Positions 32,781 to 40,551 of a stretch of DNA of 64,000 nt are shown here, in pieces. Below the pieces are notes generated by a model. It was not told the origin of the DNA. It was given only the letters and a program-made list of their open reading frames with translations, and did no database searches. The first letter of the stretch is position 1, and each line of letters starts with the position of its first letter. Source of the stretch: PALSA-1006 sp964571195 (lineage in GTDB: Bacteria; Pseudomonadota; Gammaproteobacteria; Burkholderiales; Gallionellaceae); contig CAZNAD010000011.1 in the NCBI GenBank assembly GCA_964571195.1, positions 4,260 to 68,259 of the forward strand, written 5' to 3'. The position numbers were made by a program, and so were the translations under genes.

Positions 32781-32815
32781 TCATCCACAAAGTTATCCAC
32801 AGTTTTTGTGCATAA
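32781..32815 (+). promoter_or_regulatory. cluster of three DnaA-box-like 9-mers in AT-rich intergenic region
   Basis: TCATCCACA (32781-32789, one mismatch), TTATCCACA (32793-32801, perfect consensus) and TGTGCATAA (32807-32815, reverse complement of TTATGCACA) lie within 35 bp. The whole 32552-32944 gap (393 bp) is AT-rich and otherwise shows only the ribosome-binding site of the next gene. dnaA and dnaN are not nearby, so a chromosomal origin is unlikely; DnaA-dependent regulation or titration is possible. Confidence 0.5.
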
Positions 32816-32944
32816 ACACACAAATCCTTTACGCCATGATGAGTTAGCCAAAACGGTGTATCACGTTTCTGATGAATCTTGCTCAAACGGGGGCGACAAG
32901 ATACAGTTCCGGCTTCGGAATTTAAGCATATCTGGAGAAGTTGC

Positions 32945-33550
32945 GTGTTCACTATCGTCGAAGCAGCAGGTTGGCCCATCTGGTTTTTGATCGTTGCATC
33001 CGTCGTCGCAGTCGCCCTGATCGCAGAACGCATGATGTTCCTGCGCGAGAAGAATATCGTCCCCGCCGGATTGCTGGATGAAACCGTGAAAGAGCTCAAG
33101 CAGAGCGGCGTCACCCCGCAGATGCTCAACAAGCTGGGCGAAGGCTCGCCGCTGGGACGTGTATTGGCGGCTGGACTGCGAAATGTCAAAAGCTCCCCGA
33201 ACATCATGAAAGAGGCCATCGAAGAGGCCGGGCGCACCACCACCCATGAGATGGAACGTTTTCTCACCACGCTCGGTACCGTAGCCTCCATCAGTCCGCT
33301 GCTCGGTTTGTTCGGCACCGTGGTCGGCATGATCGAAATTTTCGGTGCACAGAACGCCGGTGGTGCCAACCCCGCCGAACTGGCACACGGCATCTCCGTG
33401 GCGCTCTACAACACCGCGTTCGGTTTGATCGTCGCGGTACCCAGCATGATCTTCTACCGTCATTTCCGCGCCAAGGTGGACAGTCTCACGTTCGAGATGG
33501 AGCAGCAGGCGATCAAACTGGTCGAGATCGTCCACGGCGAACGCAGATAA
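32945..33550 (+). CDS. exbB: ExbB/TolQ-type proton-channel protein (second system)
   Basis: This 201-residue protein starts with GTG at 32945 (FTIVEAAGWPIWFL follows), preceded by TGGAGAAGTTGC; a longer frame upstream has no ribosome-binding site. Three membrane segments and the core TLGTVASISPLLGLFGTVVGMIEIF are typical. It heads the conserved betaproteobacterial run exbB-exbD-lpxK-trm112-kdsB-adk. No TonB gene is adjacent, so the partner could be TonB elsewhere or a different energised complex. Confidence 0.92.
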   Translation: MFTIVEAAGWPIWFLIVASVVAVALIAERMMFLREKNIVPAGLLDETVKELKQSGVTPQMLNKLGEGSPLGRVLAAGLRNVKSSPNIMKEAIEEAGRTTTHEMERFLTTLGTVASISPLLGLFGTVVGMIEIFGAQNAGGANPAELAHGISVALYNTAFGLIVAVPSMIFYRHFRAKVDSLTFEMEQQAIKLVEIVHGERR

Positions 33551-33560
33551 GCGAGACAAA

Positions 33561-33983
33561 ATGAATTTCCAACGTGGACAGACGCGCGATGAACCGGAGA
33601 TCAACCTGATCCCGATGATTGATGTACTGCTGGTGATTCTGATCTTTCTGATGGTCACCACCAGCTATGCGAAGATTTCCGAGCTACAGATCAACCTGCC
33701 GCAGGCGGCAGGCGAAGAAGGTAGCGCCACGCCCAGCAAACACATCTATGTGGCGGTCGATGCGACCGAACACTATGCCATCAATAATCTGCCCGCTCCC
33801 TTTTCCGGCATAGACGGTTTCGCCCAGGCCTTGCGCAAAGCCGCCGGTGACGAGGCGGAACCCACCATCATCATCAATGCCGATGCCAAAGCCCCCCATC
33901 AGGCCGTGATCAACATCATGGAAGCCGCACGGGTGGCCGGGTATGGCCGCATCACTTTCACCACGCAGAACCCGGCGAAATAA
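33561..33983 (+). CDS. exbD: ExbD/TolR-type protein (second system)
   Basis: This 140-residue protein has one N-terminal helix with EINLIPMIDVLLVILIFLMV; the Asp of MIDVLL is the conserved proton-binding residue. A periplasmic domain follows, ending AGYGRITFTT. It lies 10 nt after exbB and 15 nt before lpxK, consistent with one operon. Confidence 0.92.
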   Translation: MNFQRGQTRDEPEINLIPMIDVLLVILIFLMVTTSYAKISELQINLPQAAGEEGSATPSKHIYVAVDATEHYAINNLPAPFSGIDGFAQALRKAAGDEAEPTIIINADAKAPHQAVINIMEAARVAGYGRITFTTQNPAK

Positions 33984-33998
33984 CACGTTCAGCACACC

Positions 33999-34982
33999 AT
34001 GAACGGGCTGGAACAACACTGGTACCGCATCTCGCCGTTCCATCTTCTGCTCTGGCCGCTGAGTCTGCTGTTCCGTATGCTCGCCGCAGTGCGCCGTATG
34101 CTCTATCGCAGCAGTGTCTTGGCCAGCTTTAAACTGCCGGTTCCCGTTATCGTTGTCGGCAACATCAGTGTCGGCGGCACCGGCAAGACCCCGTTCACCC
34201 TGTGGCTGGCGCAACAACTGCTGGATGCGGGCTGGCATCCCGCCATCATCAGTCGCGGCTATAACAAAGCCGGACCGCAAAATATCCATCCCCGCGCGGT
34301 GAGCGCGAGTGATTCACCCGACGAGGTCGGCGACGAACCCCTGTTAATGGCACAACGCGGACTCTGCCCGGTATGGGTGGGACGTGACCGTGTCGCGGTG
34401 GCACGCACCCTGCTGCATGCCCAACCCGAATGTGATGTCATCCTGAGTGACGACGGTTTGCAGCACTACCGCCTGCGCCGCGATGCCGAAATCGTGCTGG
34501 TGGACGGCAAGCGGCGTTTCGGCAATGGCTGCCTGTTGCCGGCAGGGCCGCTGCGCGAACCGGTGTCGCGCCTGGCATCCGTCGATTTCGTGGTCATCAA
34601 CGGCGGCGCGGCGGTGAATGGCAAACACACGATGCGTCTGGACGGTTCGGTGTTTTATAACCTGCTCAACCCGGACCAGAGCGTGACGGCCTCCGCTTTT
34701 GCCGGGCAGCGTGTCCATGCCATCGCCGGTATCGGCCATCCGGCGCGTTTCTTCGCCCATCTTGAGCATCTTGGGATATCCGCCCAACCCCATGCCTTCC
34801 CCGACCATCATCACTACCGTGCTACCGATATCGCTTTCGAGAATGCCGATGTGATACTCATGACGGAAAAAGATGCGGTAAAATGCGCGGCGTTCGCCAC
34901 CGAGCAATGCTGGGTGTTGCGCGTGGACGCGCAGATAGACCCGGCTCTCGCCCAACTCATCATAGAAAAGATCAACCGATAA
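33999..34982 (+). CDS. lpxK: tetraacyldisaccharide 4'-kinase
   Basis: This 327-residue protein has an N-terminal membrane-associated helix, P-loop VVGNISVGGTGKTPF, then ISRGYN, SDDGLQHYRLRRDAEIVLVDG and FFAHLEHLGI. These are the LpxK motifs. It phosphorylates the 4' position of the lipid A disaccharide at the inner membrane. Its stop shares one base with the next ATG, so lpxK and the Trm112-like gene are translationally coupled. Confidence 0.96.
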   Translation: MNGLEQHWYRISPFHLLLWPLSLLFRMLAAVRRMLYRSSVLASFKLPVPVIVVGNISVGGTGKTPFTLWLAQQLLDAGWHPAIISRGYNKAGPQNIHPRAVSASDSPDEVGDEPLLMAQRGLCPVWVGRDRVAVARTLLHAQPECDVILSDDGLQHYRLRRDAEIVLVDGKRRFGNGCLLPAGPLREPVSRLASVDFVVINGGAAVNGKHTMRLDGSVFYNLLNPDQSVTASAFAGQRVHAIAGIGHPARFFAHLEHLGISAQPHAFPDHHHYRATDIAFENADVILMTEKDAVKCAAFATEQCWVLRVDAQIDPALAQLIIEKINR

Positions 34983-35167
34983 TGGATGCCAAGCTACTCG
35001 AAATCCTGGTTTGCCCGTTGTGCAAATCACCGCTCATCTACCGCAAGGCCGAACAGGAGCTGGTCTGCAAGGCAGATCGCTTGGCCTATGCCATCAAAGA
35101 CGACATCCCGGTGATGCTGGCCGACGAAGCGCGCAAACTGACTGCGGAAGAGACCGAGCAGCTTTGA
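34982..35167 (+). CDS. Trm112-family small zinc-binding protein
   Basis: This 61-residue protein, MDAKLLEILVCPLCKSPL, has a CPLC pair and a later Cys (ELVCKADRLAYAI). It matches the YcaR/Trm112 family, normally found between lpxK and kdsB. Its start overlaps the lpxK stop by one base and its stop overlaps the kdsB start by one base. Its exact bacterial role is not settled. Confidence 0.92.
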   Translation: MDAKLLEILVCPLCKSPLIYRKAEQELVCKADRLAYAIKDDIPVMLADEARKLTAEETEQL

Positions 35168-35949
35168 TGTTCGCTTTCCACGTCGTCATCCCCGCCCGCT
35201 TCGCTTCCACCCGGCTACCCGGCAAGCCGCTGCTGGAGATCGGCGGCAAACCGATGGTGGTGCGTGTCGCCGCACAAGCAGCACAAAGCGGCGCGCAACA
35301 GATCATCATCGCCACCGACCACGCGCCCATCCTCGCTGCCGCTGAAGCGCACGGATTCAAAGCCAGCATGACCCGGGCCGACCACAGCAGCGGCACCGAC
35401 CGTATCGCCGAAGTGGCGGCACAGCAGGGCTGGACGGATGACACCATCGTGGTCAACGTGCAGGGCGACGAACCGCTCATCCCGCCCGCACTGATCCGCG
35501 CCGTGGCACAACACCTGCACCAGCATCCGGAATGCGCCATCGCCACCGCCTGCCATCCCATCCATGACGAAGCGTCGATGCGCAACCCCAACATCGTCAA
35601 GGCAGTTGCCGACAAAGACGGCAACGCGCTGTATTTCAGCCGCGCCCCCATCCCCTACCCGCGCGATGTCTTTGCGCAGGGCAAGCCGCTGCCGCCCGAC
35701 CTGACCGTGCTCCGCCATATCGGCATCTACGCATACCGCGCCGGTTTCCTGCGCGCGTTCGGCCAACTGGCTCCGGCCGCCATTGAGCAAATAGAAGCGC
35801 TGGAACAATTGCGCGCGCTCTGGCACGGCTACAAAATCGGCATCACCGTCACACAGGAAGCCCCGCCCAGCGGGGTAGATACTGAAGCCGATCTGATCGC
35901 TGCACGCGCATTATTCGAATCATCACTCACACAGGGAGCACACTCATGA
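35167..35949 (+). CDS. kdsB: 3-deoxy-manno-octulosonate cytidylyltransferase
   Basis: This 260-residue protein starts at the ATG overlapping the previous stop (MFAFHVVIPARFASTRLPGK). The nucleotide-binding signature and NVQGDEPLIPP, FSRAPIPYPRD and GVDTEADLIAAR motifs are complete. It activates Kdo as CMP-Kdo for lipopolysaccharide. It overlaps adk by 4 nt. Confidence 0.97.
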   Translation: MFAFHVVIPARFASTRLPGKPLLEIGGKPMVVRVAAQAAQSGAQQIIIATDHAPILAAAEAHGFKASMTRADHSSGTDRIAEVAAQQGWTDDTIVVNVQGDEPLIPPALIRAVAQHLHQHPECAIATACHPIHDEASMRNPNIVKAVADKDGNALYFSRAPIPYPRDVFAQGKPLPPDLTVLRHIGIYAYRAGFLRAFGQLAPAAIEQIEALEQLRALWHGYKIGITVTQEAPPSGVDTEADLIAARALFESSLTQGAHS

Positions 35950-36605
35950 GACTCATTCTTCTCGGCGCACCGGGCGCAGGCAAAGGTACACAGGCCAACC
36001 TCATCAAGGAAAAGTTCGGCATCCCGCAAATCTCCACCGGCGACATGTTGCGCGCCGCAGTCAAGGCGGGAACACCGCTGGGCATAGCAGCGAAAAAGAT
36101 CATGGATGCGGGCGGCCTGGTATCGGACGACATCATCATCAATCTGGTGAAAGAGCGCATCAAAGACGCGGACTGCACCAACGGCTTCCTGTTCGACGGT
36201 TTCCCGCGCACCATCCCTCAGGCTCAGGCGATGAAAGATGCCGACATCCGCATCGATCACGTGGTGGAGATCGACGTAGCCGACAGCGAGATCATCCAGC
36301 GCATGAGCGGTCGCCGTGTCCACCCTGCTTCCGGTCGCACCTATCACATCGTGTTCAACCCGCCCAAAGTTCCCGGCAAGGACGACGTGACCGGAGAAGA
36401 CCTGGTGCAGCGCCCGGACGATGTCGAAGACACCGTGATCAAACGCCTGAATGTCTATCATGAGCAGACCAAACCGCTGGTCGAGTATTACACCGCCTGG
36501 GCGAAATCGGGCGATGCCAAGGCACCCAAAGTCGCTCACATCCCCGGTGTCGGCAACGTTGATGCCATTCGCGACAAAGTATTTGCCGCACTGGCGGCGC
36601 GCTGA
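35946..36605 (+). CDS. adk: adenylate kinase
   Basis: This 219-residue long-form enzyme has P-loop GAPGAGKGTQA, the AMP-binding STGDMLRAA and FDGFPRTIPQA, and a LID domain (RRVHPASGRTYHIVFNPPK). The LID lacks four zinc cysteines, as in most Gram-negative forms. It interconverts ATP+AMP and 2 ADP. Its start overlaps kdsB in ATGA. Confidence 0.98.
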   Translation: MRLILLGAPGAGKGTQANLIKEKFGIPQISTGDMLRAAVKAGTPLGIAAKKIMDAGGLVSDDIIINLVKERIKDADCTNGFLFDGFPRTIPQAQAMKDADIRIDHVVEIDVADSEIIQRMSGRRVHPASGRTYHIVFNPPKVPGKDDVTGEDLVQRPDDVEDTVIKRLNVYHEQTKPLVEYYTAWAKSGDAKAPKVAHIPGVGNVDAIRDKVFAALAAR

Positions 36606-36607
36606 AC

Positions 36608-37006
36608 ATGGTCAGCAAACCCGTGCTCACGCTGGACGATGCCAAACGTGTCGCGGCAGCTGCGGCGGCAGAGGCGCGCGCCAACGACTGGAAAGTGGCC
36701 ATCGTCATTGTCGATGACGGCGGCCACCTGATGTACATGCAGCGCGAACACGACACGCGCTTTGGCAGTGTGGAGACAGCCACAGCCAAAGCCCACATGG
36801 CCGCAGCGCTGCATATGCCAACCAAAATCTCCGAAGATGCCGTGATGAGCGGACGCCTGATCCATCTCGCCCTGCCCGGTGTGATCCCGGCCGAAGGCGG
36901 TGTCCCGTTGCTGCGCGAAGGTATCGTCATCGGCGCTATCGGCATCAGCGGTGTGCGCTCATTCCAGGACGGCCAGATCGCACTGGCCGGGGTGAACGCA
37001 CTGTAA
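36608..37006 (+). CDS. GlcG/HbpS-family (DUF336) protein
   Basis: This 132-residue protein, with MVSKPVLTLDDAKRVAAAAAAEARANDW and GGVPLLREGIVIGAIGISG, matches the GlcG/HbpS fold. Family members bind heme or small ligands, or are linked to glycolate use, but most are uncharacterised. No signal peptide, so cytosolic. It lies 2 nt after adk and closes the operon before a long terminator hairpin. Confidence 0.88.
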   Translation: MVSKPVLTLDDAKRVAAAAAAEARANDWKVAIVIVDDGGHLMYMQREHDTRFGSVETATAKAHMAAALHMPTKISEDAVMSGRLIHLALPGVIPAEGGVPLLREGIVIGAIGISGVRSFQDGQIALAGVNAL

Positions 37007-37063
37007 GCCACGCTCTCGCAGCCGCCACACTCGACCTTTCTTCCCGCACTTGATCTGCACCTC

Positions 37064-37106
37064 AGCAAAGCCAACAGCCCCGATGAACGGGGCTGTTGGC
37101 TTTGCT
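37064..37106 (+). terminator. long hairpin ending the exbB-adk operon
   Basis: A perfect 19-bp stem (37064-37082 with 37088-37106) has the loop ATGAA. The T-tract is interrupted (stem ends GGCTTTGCT), so efficiency is uncertain, but the position between converging genes fits a terminator. Confidence 0.7.
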
Positions 37107-37116
37107 ACTGGTTGGC

Positions 37117-37144
37117 AAAAAAAACCGACAGCGTTAACTGTCGG
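37117..37144 (-). terminator. intrinsic terminator of the flagellin gene
   Basis: On the minus strand CCGACAG-TTAACG-CTGTCGG is followed by eight T. It begins 21 nt after the flagellin stop codon. Confidence 0.9.
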
Positions 37145-37165
37145 CCGAGTCAACCTTCTTTGTTA

Positions 37166-37978
37166 TTAACGTAATAGTGTCAGCACGGTGTTGGGCGATT
37201 GATTCGCCTGAGCCAACATCGCGGTACCGGCTTGTTGCAGGATCTGGGCACGAGTCAACGATGCGGTTTCCGCAGCGAAGTCAGTGTCCATGATACGGCT
37301 GCGGGCTGCTGTCTGGTTCTCCGCAGCAATTTGCAGGTTGGAGATGACCGACTCGAAGCGCGACTGCACCGAACCGTACACGGCACGTGCCGAGGCAACG
37401 TTGGCGATGTCCGCATCCAGTTTGGCGATCTCGGCTTGAGCCGTGGTCGAAGAGTCGCCCAAAGTGGTCGATGTCGGTGCAATCGCAGCCGATGTCGCGA
37501 TAGTCAAAGAGTCCACACCCGCTGTGCTGTTCGCACCGATCTGGAACACCTGGCTTACCGGCTGAGAAAGGAGCTGGATGCCGTTGAACGAAGTGCCCGC
37601 GATGATACGTGCGTTTTCCGCGTTGAGCTGGGTGAACTCGGAGTTGATCGAACCGACGTCGGCATTGGAGGTCGCGTTTGCGCCTTGCACTGCCAGTTCC
37701 CGCATACGGGCCAGGTTGTTCTGGACGGCCCCCAAAGCACCTTCGGCGGTCTGCGCCAGAGAGATACCGTCGCTGGCGTTACGCACAGCCTGGTTCAAAC
37801 CACGGATCTGGCTTTCCATACGGGAAGCAATCGCCATCCCTGCGGCATCGTCCTTGGCGCTGTTCACACGCAAGCCGGAAGACAGGCGTTGCAGGGAGGT
37901 TTGCATCGCGCCTTGTGAGGCATTCAGGTTACGCTGAGCGTTCAGCGATGCAAGATTGGTATTGATATATGAGGGCAT
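37166..37978 (-). CDS. fliC: flagellin
   Basis: This 270-residue protein has both conserved flagellin ends. The N-terminal D0/D1 part includes INTNLASLNAQRNL, LQRLSSGLRVNSAKDDAAGM and IRGLNQAVRNASDGISL. The C-terminal part is SRIMDTDFAAETASLTRAQILQQ, ending in VLTLLR. The variable D2/D3 region is almost absent, giving a minimal flagellin. AAAAGGAGAATTAAA precedes the ATG. The gene is isolated from other flagellar genes in the window and has its own sigma-28 promoter and terminator. Confidence 0.97.
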   Translation of the reverse strand: MPSYINTNLASLNAQRNLNASQGAMQTSLQRLSSGLRVNSAKDDAAGMAIASRMESQIRGLNQAVRNASDGISLAQTAEGALGAVQNNLARMRELAVQGANATSNADVGSINSEFTQLNAENARIIAGTSFNGIQLLSQPVSQVFQIGANSTAGVDSLTIATSAAIAPTSTTLGDSSTTAQAEIAKLDADIANVASARAVYGSVQSRFESVISNLQIAAENQTAARSRIMDTDFAAETASLTRAQILQQAGTAMLAQANQSPNTVLTLLR

Positions 37979-38071
37979 TTTAATTCTCCTTTTGACTCGA
38001 TTGAAGTTCAGTCCTTCTTAATCTCATTGGCCCGTACTTTTCATTAGCCACGTTTGCCTCCGATGAATCAG

Positions 38072-38098
38072 TTATCGGAGCCTTTTGGAAATGCTTTA
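38072..38098 (-). promoter_or_regulatory. sigma-28 (FliA) promoter of flagellin
   Basis: On the minus strand TAAAG (38098-38094), 15-bp spacer, CCGATAA (38078-38072), a near-exact match to the FliA consensus. It lies ~94 bp upstream of the flagellin ATG. The remaining intergenic DNA to 38265 shows only a small CACCGG/CCGGTG hairpin. Confidence 0.88.
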
Positions 38099-38265
38099 GC
38101 ACGAATTGAAAATATATTTACGCGTGGCCTTGATCACCGGCAGCCGGTGGCATCACGCGCATGCGAGAGGAGAGAGAATTCTTTTGAAAAGCGCAGGATC
38201 AATGCAATGACTGATACGACCAGCTTCTGACACAGAAGGCCGCAATAGACTGGAGGGGAAAGGAA

Positions 38266-39096
38266 TCAAGAGATACGGCGTCTGCCGGAGCGAAAATATT
38301 CCGGGTTATCGTAATACCCTTCCCTTTCGTTATCGTCCGACCAACCCGGTATGCCCAGTAACGGTACCGGGTCTAGCTCGTGTGTATCCTGGCAATGCAT
38401 CGGGTCATTCAGATAGGCCGCCACTCGTTCGTCCAGATAATGCATCCGTTCCGCCAACGGCCAGGTGAAGAATTCGCGAGCGACCGGCAACAGCAGCCCC
38501 TGCCCGGTCATTCCGAGATAAGGCTGCATGGCTTTTTCGTGCAGCCCGTGCCCGAAAATGTAGAAACCCATGCCCGTCTTCACTTCTTCACGCCGGGAAT
38601 AGAACAGCTCTTTCCATCTGAATCCACGCAACAACTCACCCAGATTGGTGTCGGCACAGGCAATGATCACGCCCGACTCGTCGAACAAGGTCGCCATATC
38701 ACGCACACTGCCGCGCTGGCTGGATAGCGGCACATCGACCTCGGTCAGCGCACGATAATGTCGCAGATTAATCGCCGCTTTGCTTTGCGGGAACGTGAGC
38801 CACACCAGCGCATTGAACAGATCATGCAGATTGAGGGCTCGCGTCTGCACTTCGCCACGCAGATAGCAGCGTGGCTCGTACTGCGCTTCGAACACCAGTT
38901 TGCCCGTACCCTGCGCGACGAAACGTACCGGCTTGCCACTATGCACCACGATCTCCGGGCTGACCGGCAGTATCGCATTGAGCGCCTCCAAATCGGGGAA
39001 CCGGGCAACCTCTAATTGTCGAAGAACGGGATGCAAAGGCTCGAACAGCGGCGAGTCCAGCAATCCATCTCTATCCCATTGTGGCAAATTTTCCAT
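38266..39096 (-). CDS. DUF3025-domain protein
   Basis: This 276-residue protein has CYLRGEVQTRALNLHDLFNALVWLTFP and RGSVRDMATLFDESGVIIAC, which match the proteobacterial DUF3025 family. No membrane segment or signal peptide. Function is unknown in the family. It stands alone between the flagellin promoter and the divergent pfp gene. Confidence 0.8.
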   Translation of the reverse strand: MENLPQWDRDGLLDSPLFEPLHPVLRQLEVARFPDLEALNAILPVSPEIVVHSGKPVRFVAQGTGKLVFEAQYEPRCYLRGEVQTRALNLHDLFNALVWLTFPQSKAAINLRHYRALTEVDVPLSSQRGSVRDMATLFDESGVIIACADTNLGELLRGFRWKELFYSRREEVKTGMGFYIFGHGLHEKAMQPYLGMTGQGLLLPVAREFFTWPLAERMHYLDERVAAYLNDPMHCQDTHELDPVPLLGIPGWSDDNEREGYYDNPEYFRSGRRRIS

Positions 39097-39240
39097 GCAT
39101 ATCAGTGTAACCCAAGGACGCTAACCTGTTTTTCCGGTATCGATTCGAACAGGTTCATCTCGCGCCAGAAAATGGCGTAAGATGCCAACGACTGATGACA
39201 CTCGACACCGATCCATTCAATCATTCATTGGGAGTTCAGT

Positions 39241-40494
39241 ATGGCGAAGAAGAATGCGTTTTATGCTCAATCCGGCGGCGTCACTGCCGTCATCAATGCC
39301 TCAGCCTCCGGCGTGATCGAAACAGCACGCAAACATAAAGACAAAATCGGCAAGGTGTATGCCGGGCGCAACGGCATCATCGGCGCACTCACCGAAGACC
39401 TGATCGATACCGGCAAAGAATCGGCCAAAGATATCGCCGCCTTGCGCCATACGCCTTCCGGTGCATTCGGTTCCTGCCGCTACAAGCTCAAAGGGCTGGA
39501 AGAGAATAAAATCCAGTATGAACGCCTGATCGAAGTGTTCAAGGCTCACAACATCGGCTATTTCTTCTACAACGGCGGGGGTGACTCCGCAGACACCTGC
39601 TATAAGATCTCGCAACTTTCCGAGAAAATGGGCTATCCGGTGCAGGCCATCCACGTCCCCAAGACCGTGGACAACGACCTGCCCATCACCGATTGCTGCC
39701 CCGGTTTCGGTTCAGTCGCCAAATACATCGCCGTATCTACCCTCGAAGCCAGCTACGACGTGCGCTCGATGGCCAAGACCTCGACCAAGGTGTTCGTACT
39801 GGAAGTGATGGGTCGTCATGCGGGCTGGATTGCGGCTGCGGGCGGCCTCGTGGAAGAACAGGGTATCCCGGTCGTCATCCTGTTTCCCGAGATCGAGTTC
39901 GACCAGAAGAAGTTTCTCGCCAAGGTCGATGCGATGGTCAAGAAACACGGCTTTTGCAGTGTGGTGGTCTCCGAGGGTTGCCACTATCCAGACGGGCGCT
40001 TCCTCGCCGAACAAGGTAGCCGCGATGCCTTCGGCCATGCGCAACTCGGCGGTGCCGCGCCGGTGGTCGCCAACATGGTAAAAGAAGCATTGGGCTACAA
40101 GTTCCATTGGGCCGTGGCGGATTACCTGCAACGCGCCGCGCGCCATATCGCCTCCAAGACCGATGTCGAACAGGCTTATGCGCTGGGCAAGGCTGCCGTC
40201 GAGTTGGCGCTGAAGGGCGAGAATGCGGTGATGCCCGCCATCATGCGTGTCTCCGACAAGCCCTACAAATGGAAGATCGGTGTCGCCCCGTTGAGCAAGG
40301 TGGCCAACGTCGAGAAGATGATGCCGCGCAACTTCATCAGCAAGGATGGCTTCGGCATCACCGACAAATGCCGCGCTTATCTCACCCCGCTGATCAAAGG
40401 TGAAGATTATCCGCCGTATAAGGATGGTCTGCCCCGGTATGTGCAACTGAAGAATGTCGCGGTGGCCAAGAAACTGAAAGCGTTCAAGGTGTAA
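39241..40494 (+). CDS. pfp: pyrophosphate-dependent 6-phosphofructokinase
   Basis: This 417-residue protein starts after a weak GGGAG. GGGDSADT and PKTVDNDLPITD are the phosphofructokinase motifs; the Asp after GG and Lys in PKTVDND mark the PPi-dependent type, whereas ATP enzymes have Gly at these places. MGRHAGWIAAAGG completes the fructose-6-phosphate site. The reaction is reversible, so the enzyme serves both glycolysis and gluconeogenesis. It is followed by hppA and ppa, both pyrophosphate enzymes. Confidence 0.93.
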   Translation: MAKKNAFYAQSGGVTAVINASASGVIETARKHKDKIGKVYAGRNGIIGALTEDLIDTGKESAKDIAALRHTPSGAFGSCRYKLKGLEENKIQYERLIEVFKAHNIGYFFYNGGGDSADTCYKISQLSEKMGYPVQAIHVPKTVDNDLPITDCCPGFGSVAKYIAVSTLEASYDVRSMAKTSTKVFVLEVMGRHAGWIAAAGGLVEEQGIPVVILFPEIEFDQKKFLAKVDAMVKKHGFCSVVVSEGCHYPDGRFLAEQGSRDAFGHAQLGGAAPVVANMVKEALGYKFHWAVADYLQRAARHIASKTDVEQAYALGKAAVELALKGENAVMPAIMRVSDKPYKWKIGVAPLSKVANVEKMMPRNFISKDGFGITDKCRAYLTPLIKGEDYPPYKDGLPRYVQLKNVAVAKKLKAFKV

Positions 40495-40503
40495 CGGAAG
40501 AGC

Positions 40504-40530
40504 GAGCCGACTGTAACAGTCGGCTCTTTA
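40504..40530 (+). terminator. hairpin after pfp
   Basis: GAGCCGACTG-TAA-CAGTCGGCTC (40504-40526) followed by TTTACTTTA. The perfect 10-bp stem lies just after the pfp stop; the weak T-tract suggests partial read-through into hppA. Confidence 0.7.
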
Positions 40531-40551
40531 CTTTAGCGAAGGGAGAATACT

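Noticed and set aside
32781..32815. Chromosomal replication origin.
   Set aside because: Only three boxes are present and no dnaA, dnaN, gyrB, parAB or gidA lies nearby.
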